Positions 25,559 through 40,500 of a DNA stretch of 64,000 nt are shown here, piece after piece. Both the position numbers and the translations under genes were made by a program. The DNA lies in the NCBI GenBank assembly GCA_032173965.1, contig JAVUNC010000004.1:64168501-64232500 (forward strand), written 5' to 3'. Every line of letters begins with the position of its first letter. Position 1 is the first letter of the stretch. The notes under the pieces are model-generated. The model worked only from the letters and a program-made list of their open reading frames with translations, did no database searches and had not been told where the DNA came from. The stretch is from Sitta carolinensis (lineage: Eukaryota > Chordata > Aves > Passeriformes > Sittidae).

Positions 25559-28500
25559 GTGTGGGCCTAAGCCAGCCACATCTCTGCATGGCACACTTCA
25601 TTTTAAATCACCAGTGTGACTGCGGTGCTGGGATGCTTCAGCCCAATGCAGAGCCTTTGGAAATCCCTCCACTGACTAGGTACTGAACCAAGTACTTGAG
25701 TGCAAAATCAAAAACATATGCTGATATATATCATAAACATTTTTTACTGAAATATTTCCAATGATATCATCATTTTTACACAGACCAAGCCAGTGCCTTC
25801 TCTGATGCTCTACTTAAGCTATAAACCTCAAAATTAAAATGATAAAATTCAAAGATGGCTTTGAGGTGTGCACTTACCAAAAAACCTGTGTAATGTAACC
25901 ATGTCTAACTGGAAATGGTGAATAAGTCCATGTACGTTGAAGAGGTGACAAAGCAGTGTTACAAGACTGTTTCCTAAAAGCAGAAAGGAACAACTCTTAG
26001 ATTAACTTTACATGTTAGTTATAAACTAAGCAAGGCTAAAAATCTGAGTAATTTCCTATTAGTCAGCCCCTATCACCTTATCTCCAATGAAGGGAGCTTA
26101 GATGACTCTCATATACTCAAAGTCACTCGCACGAATTATTTCTATGTATAATTGGGACTTGATGGAAAGGCTGTACCAATGGAGTGCCATTCTTGTGTCT
26201 AGATGCCATAAAGTCTCATTTGCTGTTTCAACATGACAGGCAAACTGTGGTTTTAAATGGAAGAAGGCCAACTGACACAGTTTTAACAAAATCTTTTGAC
26301 AGACTTGTCTGCAAGTGACATCTTCTTCATAATTCAGGTCTATCTTCAGAAACAACAGAAACGAGAGTGGCTATTCTGCCACTTTGGTTTGCCATACTGT
26401 ATTAATTAATTAATTACTAAAAATGAGGAGTTTGGAATTAATTTTTTTATTTTGCATATGGCAGTATACACAAGTAATTAACCCCTGTAACCTAGCCCAG
26501 CTACGACTGCATCTAATAATGACAACACAGACAGGAAAAATGAGTTGCAGGATTTACAGCCTCAAGTCCCACTGTAATGTTGCACTGGCTTTACTGTAAA
26601 TCCGATGCTGGGACCACTGGCAAAATTGAGCCTTACTAGTATTACATGATCAGCTATACATAAACACAGTATTTTAAAAGAGATTTCACTGCTTAATTCA
26701 GCCGCACTGTTTCCATAAAAGTCAGAAAAAAACCCCAAACCAACCAACCCATACTACACATAAACAAAGTCTGAAGGGAGTCTTTTCTTATTTAACGTAA
26801 CTCAGGAAGGAAAATAAATATCTGTATGAAGAACACATGGAAACTTACTTGGTCCTGACTACCGAGCAGGGGCACAGAAAGATAACTTAGAAGAACTATG
26901 CTTTTGCTTCCCAGGCAATTTGCAATCCTTTTCACTCTTCACTGCCAGTCACTCAGCTGAATGACCCTCTAAACCAATTTTTTCTACATCTTCTGCCTCA
27001 ACCAAACCTAATTAGACTGGGAGTGAAGAATGAGAGATCTCAGTACTCTGAGCAGTACAGGAAGGGTAAAGGAGTGATCACTGCCCTCTTTAGCAGTTAC
27101 CTGATCAAGAGGTATTGCCTGGACATTTCTGGGGAAGTGGGATGGTTTTACAGGCATGTATTTAGAGAAAACATTTCACAGATTTTTACTCTCTTAATAA
27201 ATTTCTGAATTTTTGCTGCTGAACAGAAGCCAGGGTATCTTCACTCAAATGTCTCTAGTATTGACAGAAATTGACTCATTATGGAGATCTGGATTTACTG
27301 TAATATTTAAAGTAGCTTGGAGTTTCACGGGTAAATGAAACAGAAACACCTTCTTGAAAAGGTGACAACAAAAAATGTAGGAGATTAGATTAATACAAAA
27401 GCTCACTTTACCCTATAGTTCAGGAAAACCCTGAAAAAGCCCCAGGATATGATTTTAATAGAGGTTAAATGTGGCAAATTTCTCTTCAGTAATCTGAACT
27501 GGAAACATTTAGCAAACAATTAATTAGAGAATTTTTGAATAGTCATATATGAGAGATAGTAAAATAAAGACTTAAAAAATTTACTCACCATTTGTCAAGC
27601 GATCAAACAAGAAAATGTCAAAATCCCACATTCCCACTTTGGATAGCATGTGCTGGAAAAAACAAATGTGAAAAGGCCAATGACTGGTATGTCATACTGT
27701 AAAACAGATTTTAACTATTATTCCACAAAATCAGTCACGGGATTGGTTCCTGCAGCTTTAAAGTCTTTTTCAAGAAACCTACAGAGGTTGTATTTGAAAT
27801 ATCAAAAATCAGGCTCATGGTGCACTGCATAAAATATCACTTGCACTTTTAACTGAGAACGTTTTGAACATAACACTAAAAATACCTTCTAAATGGAACT
27901 CAAAACAAGGAATAATATAACCAAAAATTTAGGAAAATATTCCCTTTTACTGCACAAATGCTTTATTGTTTCTTCATGTCCCCGAATTGTCAGTGCAAAC
28001 TCTCAGGTTTTCAATAGTGTTTTAAAATCTTAGCTCTCGTGGTGAAATATGAGTTACAATGTGCTAAATAAAGCAGTACACAGGAATACCTTCTATAAAA
28101 ACTATTGTTTATAACTACTGTGCTACTGTTAAGCCCACTCAGACATGAAGAAGAATCCATCATCCCCACCAAGTGCAGTGTTTTTACAGCTACACCAGTT
28201 GAGTCAGGAGACTGATGCTGGACTACCTCTGTGACCTACAGTGATGTAGTGTGAATGAAATGCACATTCACTCCCATCTCTAGTCTAGATTCAAATAGGT
28301 CTGGATTCTTAATTACTTTCTAACACCTGTCATATAATCTCCTCTAGCAGAGAATAAAAATTGCCTAGGCATATAATCCCAAAGCCATCAACTGTGCATT
28401 TTTTCCTAGAAAATACCATTCAAAGTAAGTGTAAGAGCTGCAAAATAAGATAATTCTGTTTTGATCACTGTGAAGTTTGTAGTCAATGTTCCACATTTCC

Positions 28501-31500
28501 TAGCCTTTGCCACTATGGAGAGCTATTGTGGGTTGCCTAATAACTGTTCCATACCAGATGAGAGACACCTGTCTATTTTCAAGTGGATGAACTAAATGCT
28601 GTGTCAGGGCTGCACTTAAATCAGTAACTTAACCTGAAATCCTTCTATCTTTAATAAATCCATATTACAATTTCACTTGTTGGAATCTGAAAATGCTGAA
28701 TAGATTGAACAACATTTTCTGATGCTTTGAGACCTAAACCCTCAAGGCTGCAACCACAAATGAGGGCTGGACAATCTGTTTGCAGTGAGGCAGGCATGTA
28801 ACGTGGGTCACTTAAGAAAGATCAGCCATGAATTCGGTCATCTAAAGACTAAAACAAAACTGACACTCTCTGTAGTATTACTAAAAGAAATGGAGATCTG
28901 GAGACCTGTCTTACCCTTGCTTGCCCAAGGTAGTCTTCATCCAGTAGGTACAGAGAGGCTTGTGGTACAATTCCACGCAGTAACCGGGATGCATGGAAAT
29001 ATCTCTGGAAACTTAACAGTCTTTTCACTTTTTTCTTGGTGCCTATTTCCCCTGAGAGTGTAGTATCTGTGAAAAGCAATCAGCACAGAAACCATGAAAC
29101 CCGAGATGATGGATGACATTATCCATTTAAATAACAGAAATGTCAAACACTTTAAAATAGTAATACAAAAATCATGAAGTTCGCTCTTCTTGCCAAGCCA
29201 CATGAAGGAGCAGTATTCAAATCACTTCAGCGTAATATATTTGTTTATTTTAGAAAGGAAATACGTTCCAGGAAAGAGAATCTGAGAATTTGGAAGATCT
29301 GAGTTCAGTACACTGCCTGCCACGGCCTTTAACGTGACCCAGCTCAGTCACTGGGGGAAGGGGGTGACCCATCTTCCAACTGGAGCCTAAAATGACCAGG
29401 CAGAGTTAGGTACAGGAAAGCTGCTCTTACCCACTCTGCCCTGGTCCCTAACTATACACCTGAGACTAACATTACTTTGACACCTCACAGGAGAGCCACT
29501 GGAATACATTAAAAACTGCACAGCACTAGAAGTACAAGGTGATCTTGGGTATGAAATCAAAAAAGCGACACCGAAAGAGAACTCTTTCACAGTTCTCTTT
29601 TACAGTTTGGCAACATAAATGTGTGACTTTTGGAAAATAAAATTGAAGAGAGAGAAATAAGAATAGGTTGATAATCCTAGTGCATTGTCTGCTGTCATTT
29701 CTACATATTAAAGCAAATTAGAAATGAAGAAAATATTTTAGCTTTGCAATGAGGAAAGCAGATCAATTCAGATATTACAGGCATTTCTGTTTACACAAAT
29801 GGATATGTTCTTTTCACTCAGTACCAGGATAATTCTAATTCCTTGATGCTATATTAGGAGATTTTCATATAGGGCTAAATGTGACACAAAAACCAAGGCA
29901 GTTTTTATACAGTGATTAAATCACCTTATTGTAAGCAAGAAAAATATGAAGGCTTTCTAAAACTCGTAATTGTTTAGATAATTTCATTTGAACTTTTAAC
30001 AGAATCTCACACTGGGGGTGTTTTCATTTTGCAGTCTGGTACTATTTTTGGAAAAAAAAGGAAGACAGAAGCTGGACAGTTGGTCAAAGGTAGCAAGACT
30101 CAATAAAGTTTTATTTGTAAGACAAACATTGTAAGAAACTGAAGATTAAACAGTCCTTTGAGAGAACAGTAATGATTTCTTGAGACAAGAAGCACCATAG
30201 CAATTCACTGGATTTCAGGTTTAAGTAAGAGCTCACAAAAAATATCCACACACTGAAGATGACTCTCTCTATTCTCTGTTTTTCCATCTCTTTTTATGAA
30301 AAAACACTGAATGTTTGTTCTGCTGTGAAATTAAAACATCATTTTGTCTGCTGTTTCCATGGGTGGTATTATTCTGAGAGGATTTTCAGAGAAGACACTA
30401 AGGTTTTTTTGGATCATGGACAGTTCAGGATGTGATTTCTCTAACAGCAGATGTGCAAGCACCCTCTGTAGCAAGTTTCTTCCTTATTAAGTAATCCAAC
30501 AGCTACTGAGCAGCACAAAGTCAGTAGTAACATCAAAAAAGCCATCCCTAAGTACTGAGTATCAATATAACTTCCATCACCAGTAAGCCTCATGGTCCTC
30601 AAGCACAGTCCAAAGACCTCACTGAGCTTTAATAATATAAAAGCACAAAATAACTTCATTGCAACTTGACAAGTCACGTGGTTTCCAGAATGCAAACAGT
30701 AACAACACCACTACTGTATCAGCCTGGAGGTCAGGTTTTCATTTATGATGTGCCAGCACCTGCCTTGATTTTCTCATACATTTGGAAAGCTGGAACAATT
30801 TCATGGCCTGTTGAAGGAGTGACTAATGTAGGTGTGAACAGTTACCCAGTGGCAGTGACATGTGGAGGAACCAGTAGACTTGTTCTCTTATTTCTTTTCA
30901 TTTATTTAGGGCTGCTATGGAATGGCTGGCATTCGGTTTAATTCCTGGATAACAAAACACTCTTAAAATAAATTCACTTTTTAAACTTGTGTTAGCTGTT
31001 CCTCAACTTTCCAACTTTCCTATTTCCATCTTAGCCCACAAACTGTCACTACTTGCAGGTAACAAGTTTAAAGTACAAAAAATGTCACTTTTTTACATTA
31101 AAAATCAGAAGTCGCTCCCAGTAATTTTTATCTAAGTTAATATCTGTTTTTTCAGTTAAATACAGATGACTAAAATCACCACCTACACTCTCTTAAACTG
31201 TCTTTAAAACTTACACATAGAGCTGCTGTGGATGATCTGAAGGTGAAGGTTTGGCCTGAGTCCCAACAAGCAGCTTTACACTGGATTATGAAGAAGTGGT
31301 TATTTTATTCTTTGGATTACCAGATCATTTTAGTAGCAAAAATAATACTTGCCAAAGCACAAACACATCAGATGGGAAAAAAGTAACTTATTATGAAATA
31401 TTTTCCGAGCTGAACCATCAGACTTGCTGCCTGTATGTTTGTCATGGGTCTCAATTCAAATGCAGTCATCAGCAGACAGTGCCCCTGAAACCTGACTTGA

Positions 31501-34500
31501 TGGTTCAGGTGAGCACCGTATTCTAATATATTATATAAAAAAGATTACCCACAATAATCTGTTCTTCTGTGTCTTCACTCATAAGGGAAGAAGTTCATAA
31601 TACTGATAAAGAATTGTAGCAAATGTATTTTCAAAACTGGGCTCTCAACAGAACAGCCCGAATCCAGCATTGCAGTCTATCCACTCACAAACTCTGGATG
31701 TCCACTTAAAATAGCATCAAGTTAAAATCACATCCTTTGGGTCATTGCAGTAATAACTGATTTGCCTTTGAATCACAGGACTTATCAGCTGATTGCTATA
31801 ACCCATCTCAGATTACCGTGACATCCACAATTATGTGCTTTATTATGATGGTGTCTTGGATAAAATAGGACTAAAATGCTGCCACAACACACCCCAAACA
31901 AGTATAATCTCACCAGCATTCTCTCTTTCACCTTCCAAGACCAGCATCAAACAAAAAAAAAAGAAAAGCACAACTATATGAAGCTGAGAGAAAAAGGTTA
32001 ATCAAAGCAGAAGAGCAAAAGGCAATGCAGCCAAAAGTGAACACTTACATTTTGCCCTCAGCTCAGCAGTTGCATCTGAATCTCCCACAAGCAAAGAGCC
32101 ACTGCTGAGTGGGCATATGGGATCCACTGACACAAACTCAAGATGCACTTTTAAGATGAAATTAGGAGTTTATGTGAATGACTTACAGTAAAATGCTGAA
32201 CATACTGTTTATTGAAAACTGTAAATTTCAATTTAAATCGTAATTATAAAATTTTTATGATGATACAAGTCATTCAGTGCCTTCAGGTGAAACGGACTTA
32301 CAAAATAAATGAATCAAAAATATTACTGCAGGTATCCCTGAACTTCAGCTGTGGGACTGTGGATACTAGAACATATGCTATAGCATCTGGTTAAAGACCA
32401 TGATCTGCAAAGTTCACATGGGAAGGATTTAGTAATTATGTGCACTTTTGAAACAAACGTGAAAGACTAACAAGAACATCTTTTGTTTATACCCATAAAA
32501 CTTCTCTTGAGAATTGCTTTAAACTTTAGTCATTGTGGCAACTTCTGAATGTTCTGACTGCATCTCTTAAAAGATGCCCATTCTCATGCTACAGAGTTAC
32601 TGCCTAGCACGGGAGTTGCAGAAACCCTCCTTTGTACGCTGAGCTAAGTTTTTGTATGAATTACACAGACATCTTGTATGAATTACACACATGTTTACAG
32701 AAGTGTTTGTACAAGCATTCCTCACAAAGCTCAGATTCTGCTTTCAAAAGCTCATGCAGCCTGGGCTTGCAGCGTATCTCCTGTGTTTTAGCAGGCAACC
32801 AAAGTGGCTGCGTGTTTTTTTCTTCAGCAATTTGACAGCCACATCACGCCTGCCCACGGCAGCACACCATGGATGATGCCTGCATTACTGCACAGGGCCC
32901 TCAAGGGGTTAATAAGCTGCAGAAATCAATGGCTGCCTTCTTTCTCCCAATACAGCTCCTCCAGTTACACGGATCTTCTTGCCTTAAATTGAGCCATGGC
33001 TCACTACACACCAGCCTCTGTTATTTCAGGAAAAGAGTTTTCCTACCCTAGGAGCTGCTACCAGTTTTATTTCACATTTTTTTCCACACTGCTGCGCTAG
33101 CACGTGCCCACAGGCAGCATGAATATAAAATGATGGAGGTTATGCTAACAATGGTTGAGTTAACATCCAGAAATGATCACAATAAATCAAATTTGGACAA
33201 GGATGTACTTAACTCTGCACCAGACATTCATTACATTGTTACTGTTCTTTCAAGTAAACAAACTCTGTTATGCATTCAAACAAAGCCTCTGAGTTTTTCT
33301 TCACAGTACTGCCTTTTGTTATTTTATTGCACCTCAGCGTACAATAAAAACAGGTCACCCAGCAGCAGGAGTGGACAAAAAAGGGCTTATTAATTTTCAA
33401 AAGTGAACTGATTCAGAAAAGGGAAATGTTTTTTACCTCTTCTTTCCTAAAGGATGCAGAATAAATCAGGTCCTCAAGCAGCTGCCTTTGACTCATACAA
33501 CTCATAATACCCTTTCCCCTCTTCTGAGGATGCAAAGGCATTTCATACACAGCCACTGTATGCCTGAAGAGCCAGGCAGGACTGGTGGGAAAGTGCTGTG
33601 ATATCTAGAAGATAAGGTGAGAGGGTGAGTCCTGCAATTTAAGGTCTGGACAGTCTGCAAACAACAAGGACTCTGGGAAACAATCTGTCTCCAGTCCTAC
33701 AATTTTCCACACTGGTTCCTGGCTTGACAGCTGGTTAGAAAACTTTTCTTTGTGAGCCTGAGAGTATGTAATTGACTTAGGAGGAATAACTGATGTTGTC
33801 TTTTTTTTTTTTTTTTTTGCATGTAAAACTATGCCTTGCATTTAGATCTCCTCTACTGAAGTCTTGTTTGGCATATTCACTGCATGTCTGGTTGCTGAAT
33901 TTTTCTAACATAGGAGAGTACATAGCACTGATAATAGAAAGAAACTGCTGTGCCTTCCAAGTATCTCTCTTCATTACAGATTTATCACAGTGTTCAAAAG
34001 AACATTAGTATTAGCATTAGTATGGGTAGCTGAACTAACATGGATGATCTAAAAACTAATGACAAACTTAATATTTTAAATTTGAATTCTGGAGAAAGCA
34101 CTTGTCAACTAGAAGAACAGAAAACTTCTCTCTGTCATGTCTAGGCCTTCCAGACACATTTCACCTTGTAGTCCAAATAGTCTTCAGAAAGAAAACACTG
34201 TTTGAAGAAAGGCCTGAGAAAACACAGAAAGCACCAGAAGCCCCTGTGTAAGGACCATCATTTAAAAGCTTCCAGTCTAGGGCAAAAGGACCAAGGAGCT
34301 CCCATGAACTGCCCTGTTCTGTCTCAATCATCTGTGTAAGAAATGGAGCTGGCTGCTGTAAGAAACTAGCAAACAGCACTGATTCAAACCTAGTAAGACT
34401 GTGTCAATTTTATCATCTGAACATACACCGGTTGCTGCAACTAAGAAGACTGAGATGAAGACCTTACAATCTATCACATCTACAGATTAAAAAAGTGTTG

Positions 34501-37500
34501 CACTGAAATCTTATAAATGCAGAACTCCTCATGAGACTTCATCAGACTGTATGGAATCCAAAAAAGTTGAGTTATAAACACTTTGGTTTTACTTGCTTCT
34601 CTAATATCTAAAATATTCTTTGTTCCTTGACTTCTGATAAGACTAATTTTTAGAGGTCAAGTGCTCTCTGTTAGCTGCTGTTGTTCATATAGGTTGCAAC
34701 TGCATTATTTCTCATTAGAGGGGTAAACTTCTTTTCAATTAGACAGAAGCTGTGAGAAAGAGAGAGGGGCCCTGAACACATCAGAGAAAAGCACAAAATT
34801 AGAAGTACAGCAAAAAGAACTTTAAGATTTTCTGCTTTTGAGTAAAAATTTTTGTTCTCCAACCATGTGCACAAGTGCACAAAACCAATGCAAAGCCCTG
34901 TTTACAGAGGAGGTACTTGTGCTGCTCTGGCTAGTGTGAGAGGTCCTGAGAAACCACCTTCTAGGTTACCTGGCTTTGGAGTTTCCCCTTTTTTGAACAT
35001 CACCTGTAACAGCTGAGTTTTCAACTCAAGAAGTTCCTGCACAATTGCTGGCGTCTTGAACACTAGTCATGCAGTTTCCTCCCCATCCCAAAATACATTC
35101 TTTTTGATACTGTTTGAAAGAGAATACAGAATTTAAGAATTATGCTGATAATCCCACTTATACACTGAATAATCCTATTACAACAAGTTATGGAGAAATT
35201 TGGGTTTCAAAGACCACTTAAGTAGCAGAATATTAGCTATAATAACAGGAGGAGGAATAGATTAAATCCAAATTTAAGATGAATTAGATGTGTTTCTTAT
35301 CACAATTTGAAGCCTTTATTTGGGCTATCACTCATCTTTATGCAAACAAACACTCTGGCAGTTTTTTATTAAGCCTCCTCCAGCTTCTTAGGAAATGGCA
35401 TGTTATTTTCTGTTTTGTTCCAATCTCATTATCATTCCGTTATGAACCTTTGCCTTGCCACTTCAATCTTTGCACAGCAGTCAGGACCTTTTCCTCCTAA
35501 AACTGCAAATGTTCTATAGCTGATTGCAGTTTCTCCAGCAGGAAACAGTGCATCCCTCCTCCTTCACTCCCCTTGAGAAAAAAACAACACAACCTGTAAT
35601 AACAGCAAACCCAACTTTCATTTATCATTTTAATGATCCGTTCTCCTTGTTCTTTCTTTTCCTCTGGTCATTTGGAAAGTATCCTCAGTGTTATCATCAG
35701 TACATCCTTTCCCTTTTGTAATCAAGGAAAAGAAGGTGGGGTGGCAGAATGGGTCACGCATCATTTGGCAGCTTTTAAAGGGACATCTTCAGTTAAATGA
35801 ATCCTAAGTTTGTACTAAAAAATAAGTTACAAACGTGTGTAATCAGATCAGTGTTCGCTAAGACGTTGTGTGTGAAGCACATGTAGGTGTTTTTGTTTGT
35901 TTTGCTTGCTTTTGTTTGTTTTGAGTCCTCTGGAAGCATTCATAACACAGAATTATGCATTTTGTTAGCATATGAGGGCACGTGCATCTATTGGTTTAAC
36001 ATTCTGTCTTGCATTTTCCTGCAAATGTGGCATTAAAGTTAAACAAGGAGCATGAATGGCAGGAAGTAGATTATACTTTTCAAACAAACTCTGTTATTAA
36101 ATTTTGCATATAACACTTAGAAAAATACAAAAATGCAAACTCTTCCTCAAAAAAACTGAACCCTTGCTATTATCTGATGAGAAGGGTGAACTAGATTGAT
36201 TCCACTGACAGGAAGAATTTTTTAATATAGTGAGGAGTTACTGGAAAAGAGAAAAATCTCTGTGCTGAAATTTTAAGAGGATCCTAATTACTCTTCCTTG
36301 AATAGGTAACTGATAGCAATGCCAAAGGCTGACCAGTTCTGGAAATGTTTGTCCCATTCAAACAAGCTAACCTGATTAAGAAGCCTCTGTGTCTTAGGGA
36401 TGTTGATGAGTATCCTTTGGATGGCCTTATCCATGGGGAACTCGGGGAGGTATTATGTAGAAATAATGCAGACCTCATAAGATCTCTCGCTTTCTAATTT
36501 AAAAACCATCTGGAACTCTGGACTCATCTCCACAGGCTGGGCTGGGATCTGAGTAATCCAATCAGCCCTTGAAACTTCCTCACAAGACTTTTAGTGTCCT
36601 AATTTAACCTAGGTCAGAAATATCTAAAAAGGCATCTCTCACTCCCACTTCTTTTTCTAGCCAAAGGCAACAAAACAAGGCACTTAACCAAACTCTTTTT
36701 AACCTCACTCAGTTGGGTTCGGGTTAGTTGATGGTTCAGTTTTGGGTTGGTGGCTGTGGTTAAGTTTTATTTTCCCTGGAGATGGGCCCTACCTGAAAGC
36801 CCTGGAGTGCTCAAAATTCAAACCCAAAAATGAATGTAAATTTTGCAATAGACCCTTCTGTAGACAGGCAGAAACCACAGATTCAAATGTCCACAGACTT
36901 TGGTTCTCTGAGATGGAGACATTTCTATGACTTCATATCTTCCCTTACTAATCCTGACAACATGTTTCATTTCTCCAATACCTAATTCATCACATGACTG
37001 CAAAGTATGTGATGAATTCACTTTATTTGCAAACAAACTGAAAACCAGAGTATTTTGCTTGACTCAGATCAGACAGCAAATCAAGGATAGAGACAGAATG
37101 TTACCTAATGCGTCCATCTATCACCATCTGGAGCTAGAAGTACAGAATCTGTAATAAATTAGTTTGCCAAGCTAAGCTTAAAGCAGGTGGGGTTCTTCTG
37201 GACTCAACTTCTGCCCGCATGACAACATCAAGATCCTAAGTAATACAGAGACATACCTTTGGAATGTCTACAGACATGTTTTGACATTTTACATATTCTC
37301 AGATCCCACTCCGTGTTCCTGTTGTGCAAGGTGTAAGAAAACAGGGATCTCTCTCTGGGTAACACCATTTGGGTACAGAGACTCCAATCTGCAGGTCATA
37401 TATATAAATACTGAAGTGAATACTGAAGAAGTGAATTAAATACAGTCAATTAAAGGCTAATAATTTTGTCATTTGCAAGCCAAAATTTAACCCAGATAAA

Positions 37501-40500
37501 AGCTTAGCATAAACAAGATGGGAACCTGAGAATTTAAGTCTTAAGAACCTCACTGTCTTCTGACTTGCTTGACAAGGGTACTTGTAAATAATAAGTAACT
37601 TATCTCAGCTGTAGACTGTTATTTTGTTACTCTACTTGATTGAACTTGGCAACGAAACAAAGTATCTAGCATAATTGCAACAGGGTGAGGTCTTTTTGCT
37701 GCATGTTTACCTACAAGCCAAGATTTATCGCAAGGAATTCCCTCAAACTTTGAGCTAAGGCAATGAAGCACTGTACCGTCACAGTCACCAAAAAAACTCA
37801 TAATGAGATAATGAAATCCATTTAAATCAATGCATATTAGTCACTGGTGGGATCTGCTTCAATGACTCACTGAGCAACTTTATGAATCAGATAACTAAAT
37901 TATTGCTTACTATAGCTATGCTCCTTTATTCCTCAAATCCAAATTATACTCTGCTAAAAGGAAAATTGGATTAATTTTCACTGCAGAAGTGCTTCGAATT
38001 CTAAATTATTACCCTAAAGATATTCAGTTTAACTCCTGTTCTGTCCTGTGAACACAGGAAGGTTCATTTAATTCACTGAAATGGGGAAGTGTCAGTGAGC
38101 TGCCAACATCAATTTCGACCTGCACCAGGTTCAGTTTCAAGCCTGAGCTACCCAGTTCAGAGTCAAAATTACCTAAAATTTGTGAGGTTTTGTTTGGAAT
38201 CAATTGAAGAGAAAACTGTCACCTTATTTTTGTATAAACTTACAGGGCTGCGTAAAATTTGTATCTCCTACTTTAGGAGTTTGTAAGTCTAATTTGTTGT
38301 TGTTCACTCCTCAGAAAACAGAACCAAGGAGTTCTCGGTGACACAGGGATATTTAACACTCAGTTTGGTATTCCAGAGTTATCTTAGCAGTCCCCAAACC
38401 CACCAGTGCAACTACACCTAGGAAAGCTTGCAGCTAGGCAGAGGAAAGGCAGGAAGACACTAAAGCCCTGCATCTCCCCCAGACTGGATTCTGGAAAATC
38501 CTCATGGTCCCGAGAGCCTGGCAAAGACAAGGTGAAGTAACACTGTCTATATACAGCAGAGTCACTGGAGGAAGGTGTAGATGGCATCACAGACTCAAAC
38601 AGCAAGAAGCCAGCATTAATCCAGCTGGCTTTGATCTGGGCTACAGAAGATCCCACTTCCAGAGTGCAGGAAGTTTTCCTGTCCAAAAATGTGGATGTCT
38701 TAAGTTACACAGTTACTTTATGGTAGGATTCCAGAAAAAACAAAAGATATGATCTAGTCAGTGTCAAACCGTAACAGACAACGTAGGGAAGAATCCACTA
38801 ATTTGATTGAGTCTGCAAGTACACTAAAAAAAGTTACATGTAAGCAACATTCAGTCTGATGTTAAACAGCAATGCCCTGTAATTTTTTTTTTTTTTTTGC
38901 ATGTGAATTTACATAATGGATGTCAACTGTTCAAGAATGAGCCTCAGTGTTTTCCCTTACTTTAAAACAAGGCTGATACTGCTACTTGGAACAGTATTTC
39001 AGAACCGAGATGGAACAATCATTATTTAAGCTCAGTTTGTTAGTAAGAAGCTGGAGGAATGTTTATGCTGAATTTGTTTATGACCTCTGAGGATATTTAC
39101 TATAAAATTTCCTCTGCTTCTTCCCTCCCTCACTCAAACATCTTTCAGTATACAGTTGCTGCCTGCCAGTTACTGCCCCCAAACAAATGAAATATGGTGA
39201 CAAAACTTTACTGCAAGTATTAGTTGGGTACTTTTCAAGAAAGTGTGCAGTACTGACATTTAACTGTATTTCTTTTTGATAGGATGTGCAGTACCATGTT
39301 TTTTGCTGCTGAAGTGCTTACGTTTTTTGCTACTTCTACATGGCAGAAATGGATCTAACAGACAGATGTAGATGAACAAATATTACAAAAGCCTGGTTTT
39401 TTTCCTGGCAAAACACATCTGCATGCTCTGAAACTGAGCATCTTCATTTACTTGTAGGTCACCAAATGAGCCAGGCCCAGTGCACTTGCCAGCCACAAAA
39501 TCAAGTAGTCAAGCATCTAAAAATATCACTTCATTTTGCACCAAAAAATTAAGGCGACGCTACTCCTTAGAGAGAAAATGGTAAATATATAAAACCCTAA
39601 AAACCATGGGAAATCCCAAATCAGGATCACTGCTTTCCCTTACAGAGGTCATGATCAGCCATGCTGACTTATTTCAGATTATGGAAAAGCAGAATAAAGA
39701 GTAAGCTGGACGTGACAGAGCACAGGAGCACAGAACCCCATGTGCCCCACCCTGCTGGACCAGAGGAGCACACACAAGGAGGCAGCACTTTTTAGGTTTG
39801 TTTAGAGGGGTTATGTGGAATGCCCTGCTCCTGGCACGATCAAAGGCTGAGTATTCACCAGAGCATCCCACACCATGGATGTCTCCCTACACAGCACCAG
39901 CATTTCCTAGAAAGTGGCAGGACCTGGAGGATGGCAGGACTCATCTACAGGGGCTAAAAGTGAAAGCCCTATCACCAGAAAAAAAAAAAAAAAACAAACC
40001 TGAAACCATTCTTGTGATCTTCCTTCTCCATGGGTAAAAAAATTGAAAACTTTTCAGTTTCTTTACCCACAGAGAAGGAAGAACATAAAAATGGAATTTT
40101 ATAGAACGTGCATGTATTCAAAATAAAAAATAAATAATTTATCTAGTCACATTTGAATATGGATATATATGCACTTCTACTTCATGAATGAAAAGTGCTT
40201 TTATTTTCTCTCAGTCTTTGTAAGGGCATACATCACTATTTCCAGCTAGCCTACACCTGATTTTTCTTCATGCTTTTCATAGACAAGTCAGAGATAGTCT
40301 TTCCACAGACAAGTCAGTTTTGTCCTAAAAACTCTGCTCAAACAGTAAGTTAGTCCCTTTGTCCTGGTAAAACTGATGGACCCATCTTCTACCTCAGCCA
40401 CAGCAAGCTCTCCAACTGACTTACAACCCAGGAAACATCTTTAATCAGCAAGACTGACAGTAGCATGTTGCTGGTGGCAGTAACTCTGCCAGTGTGAATG

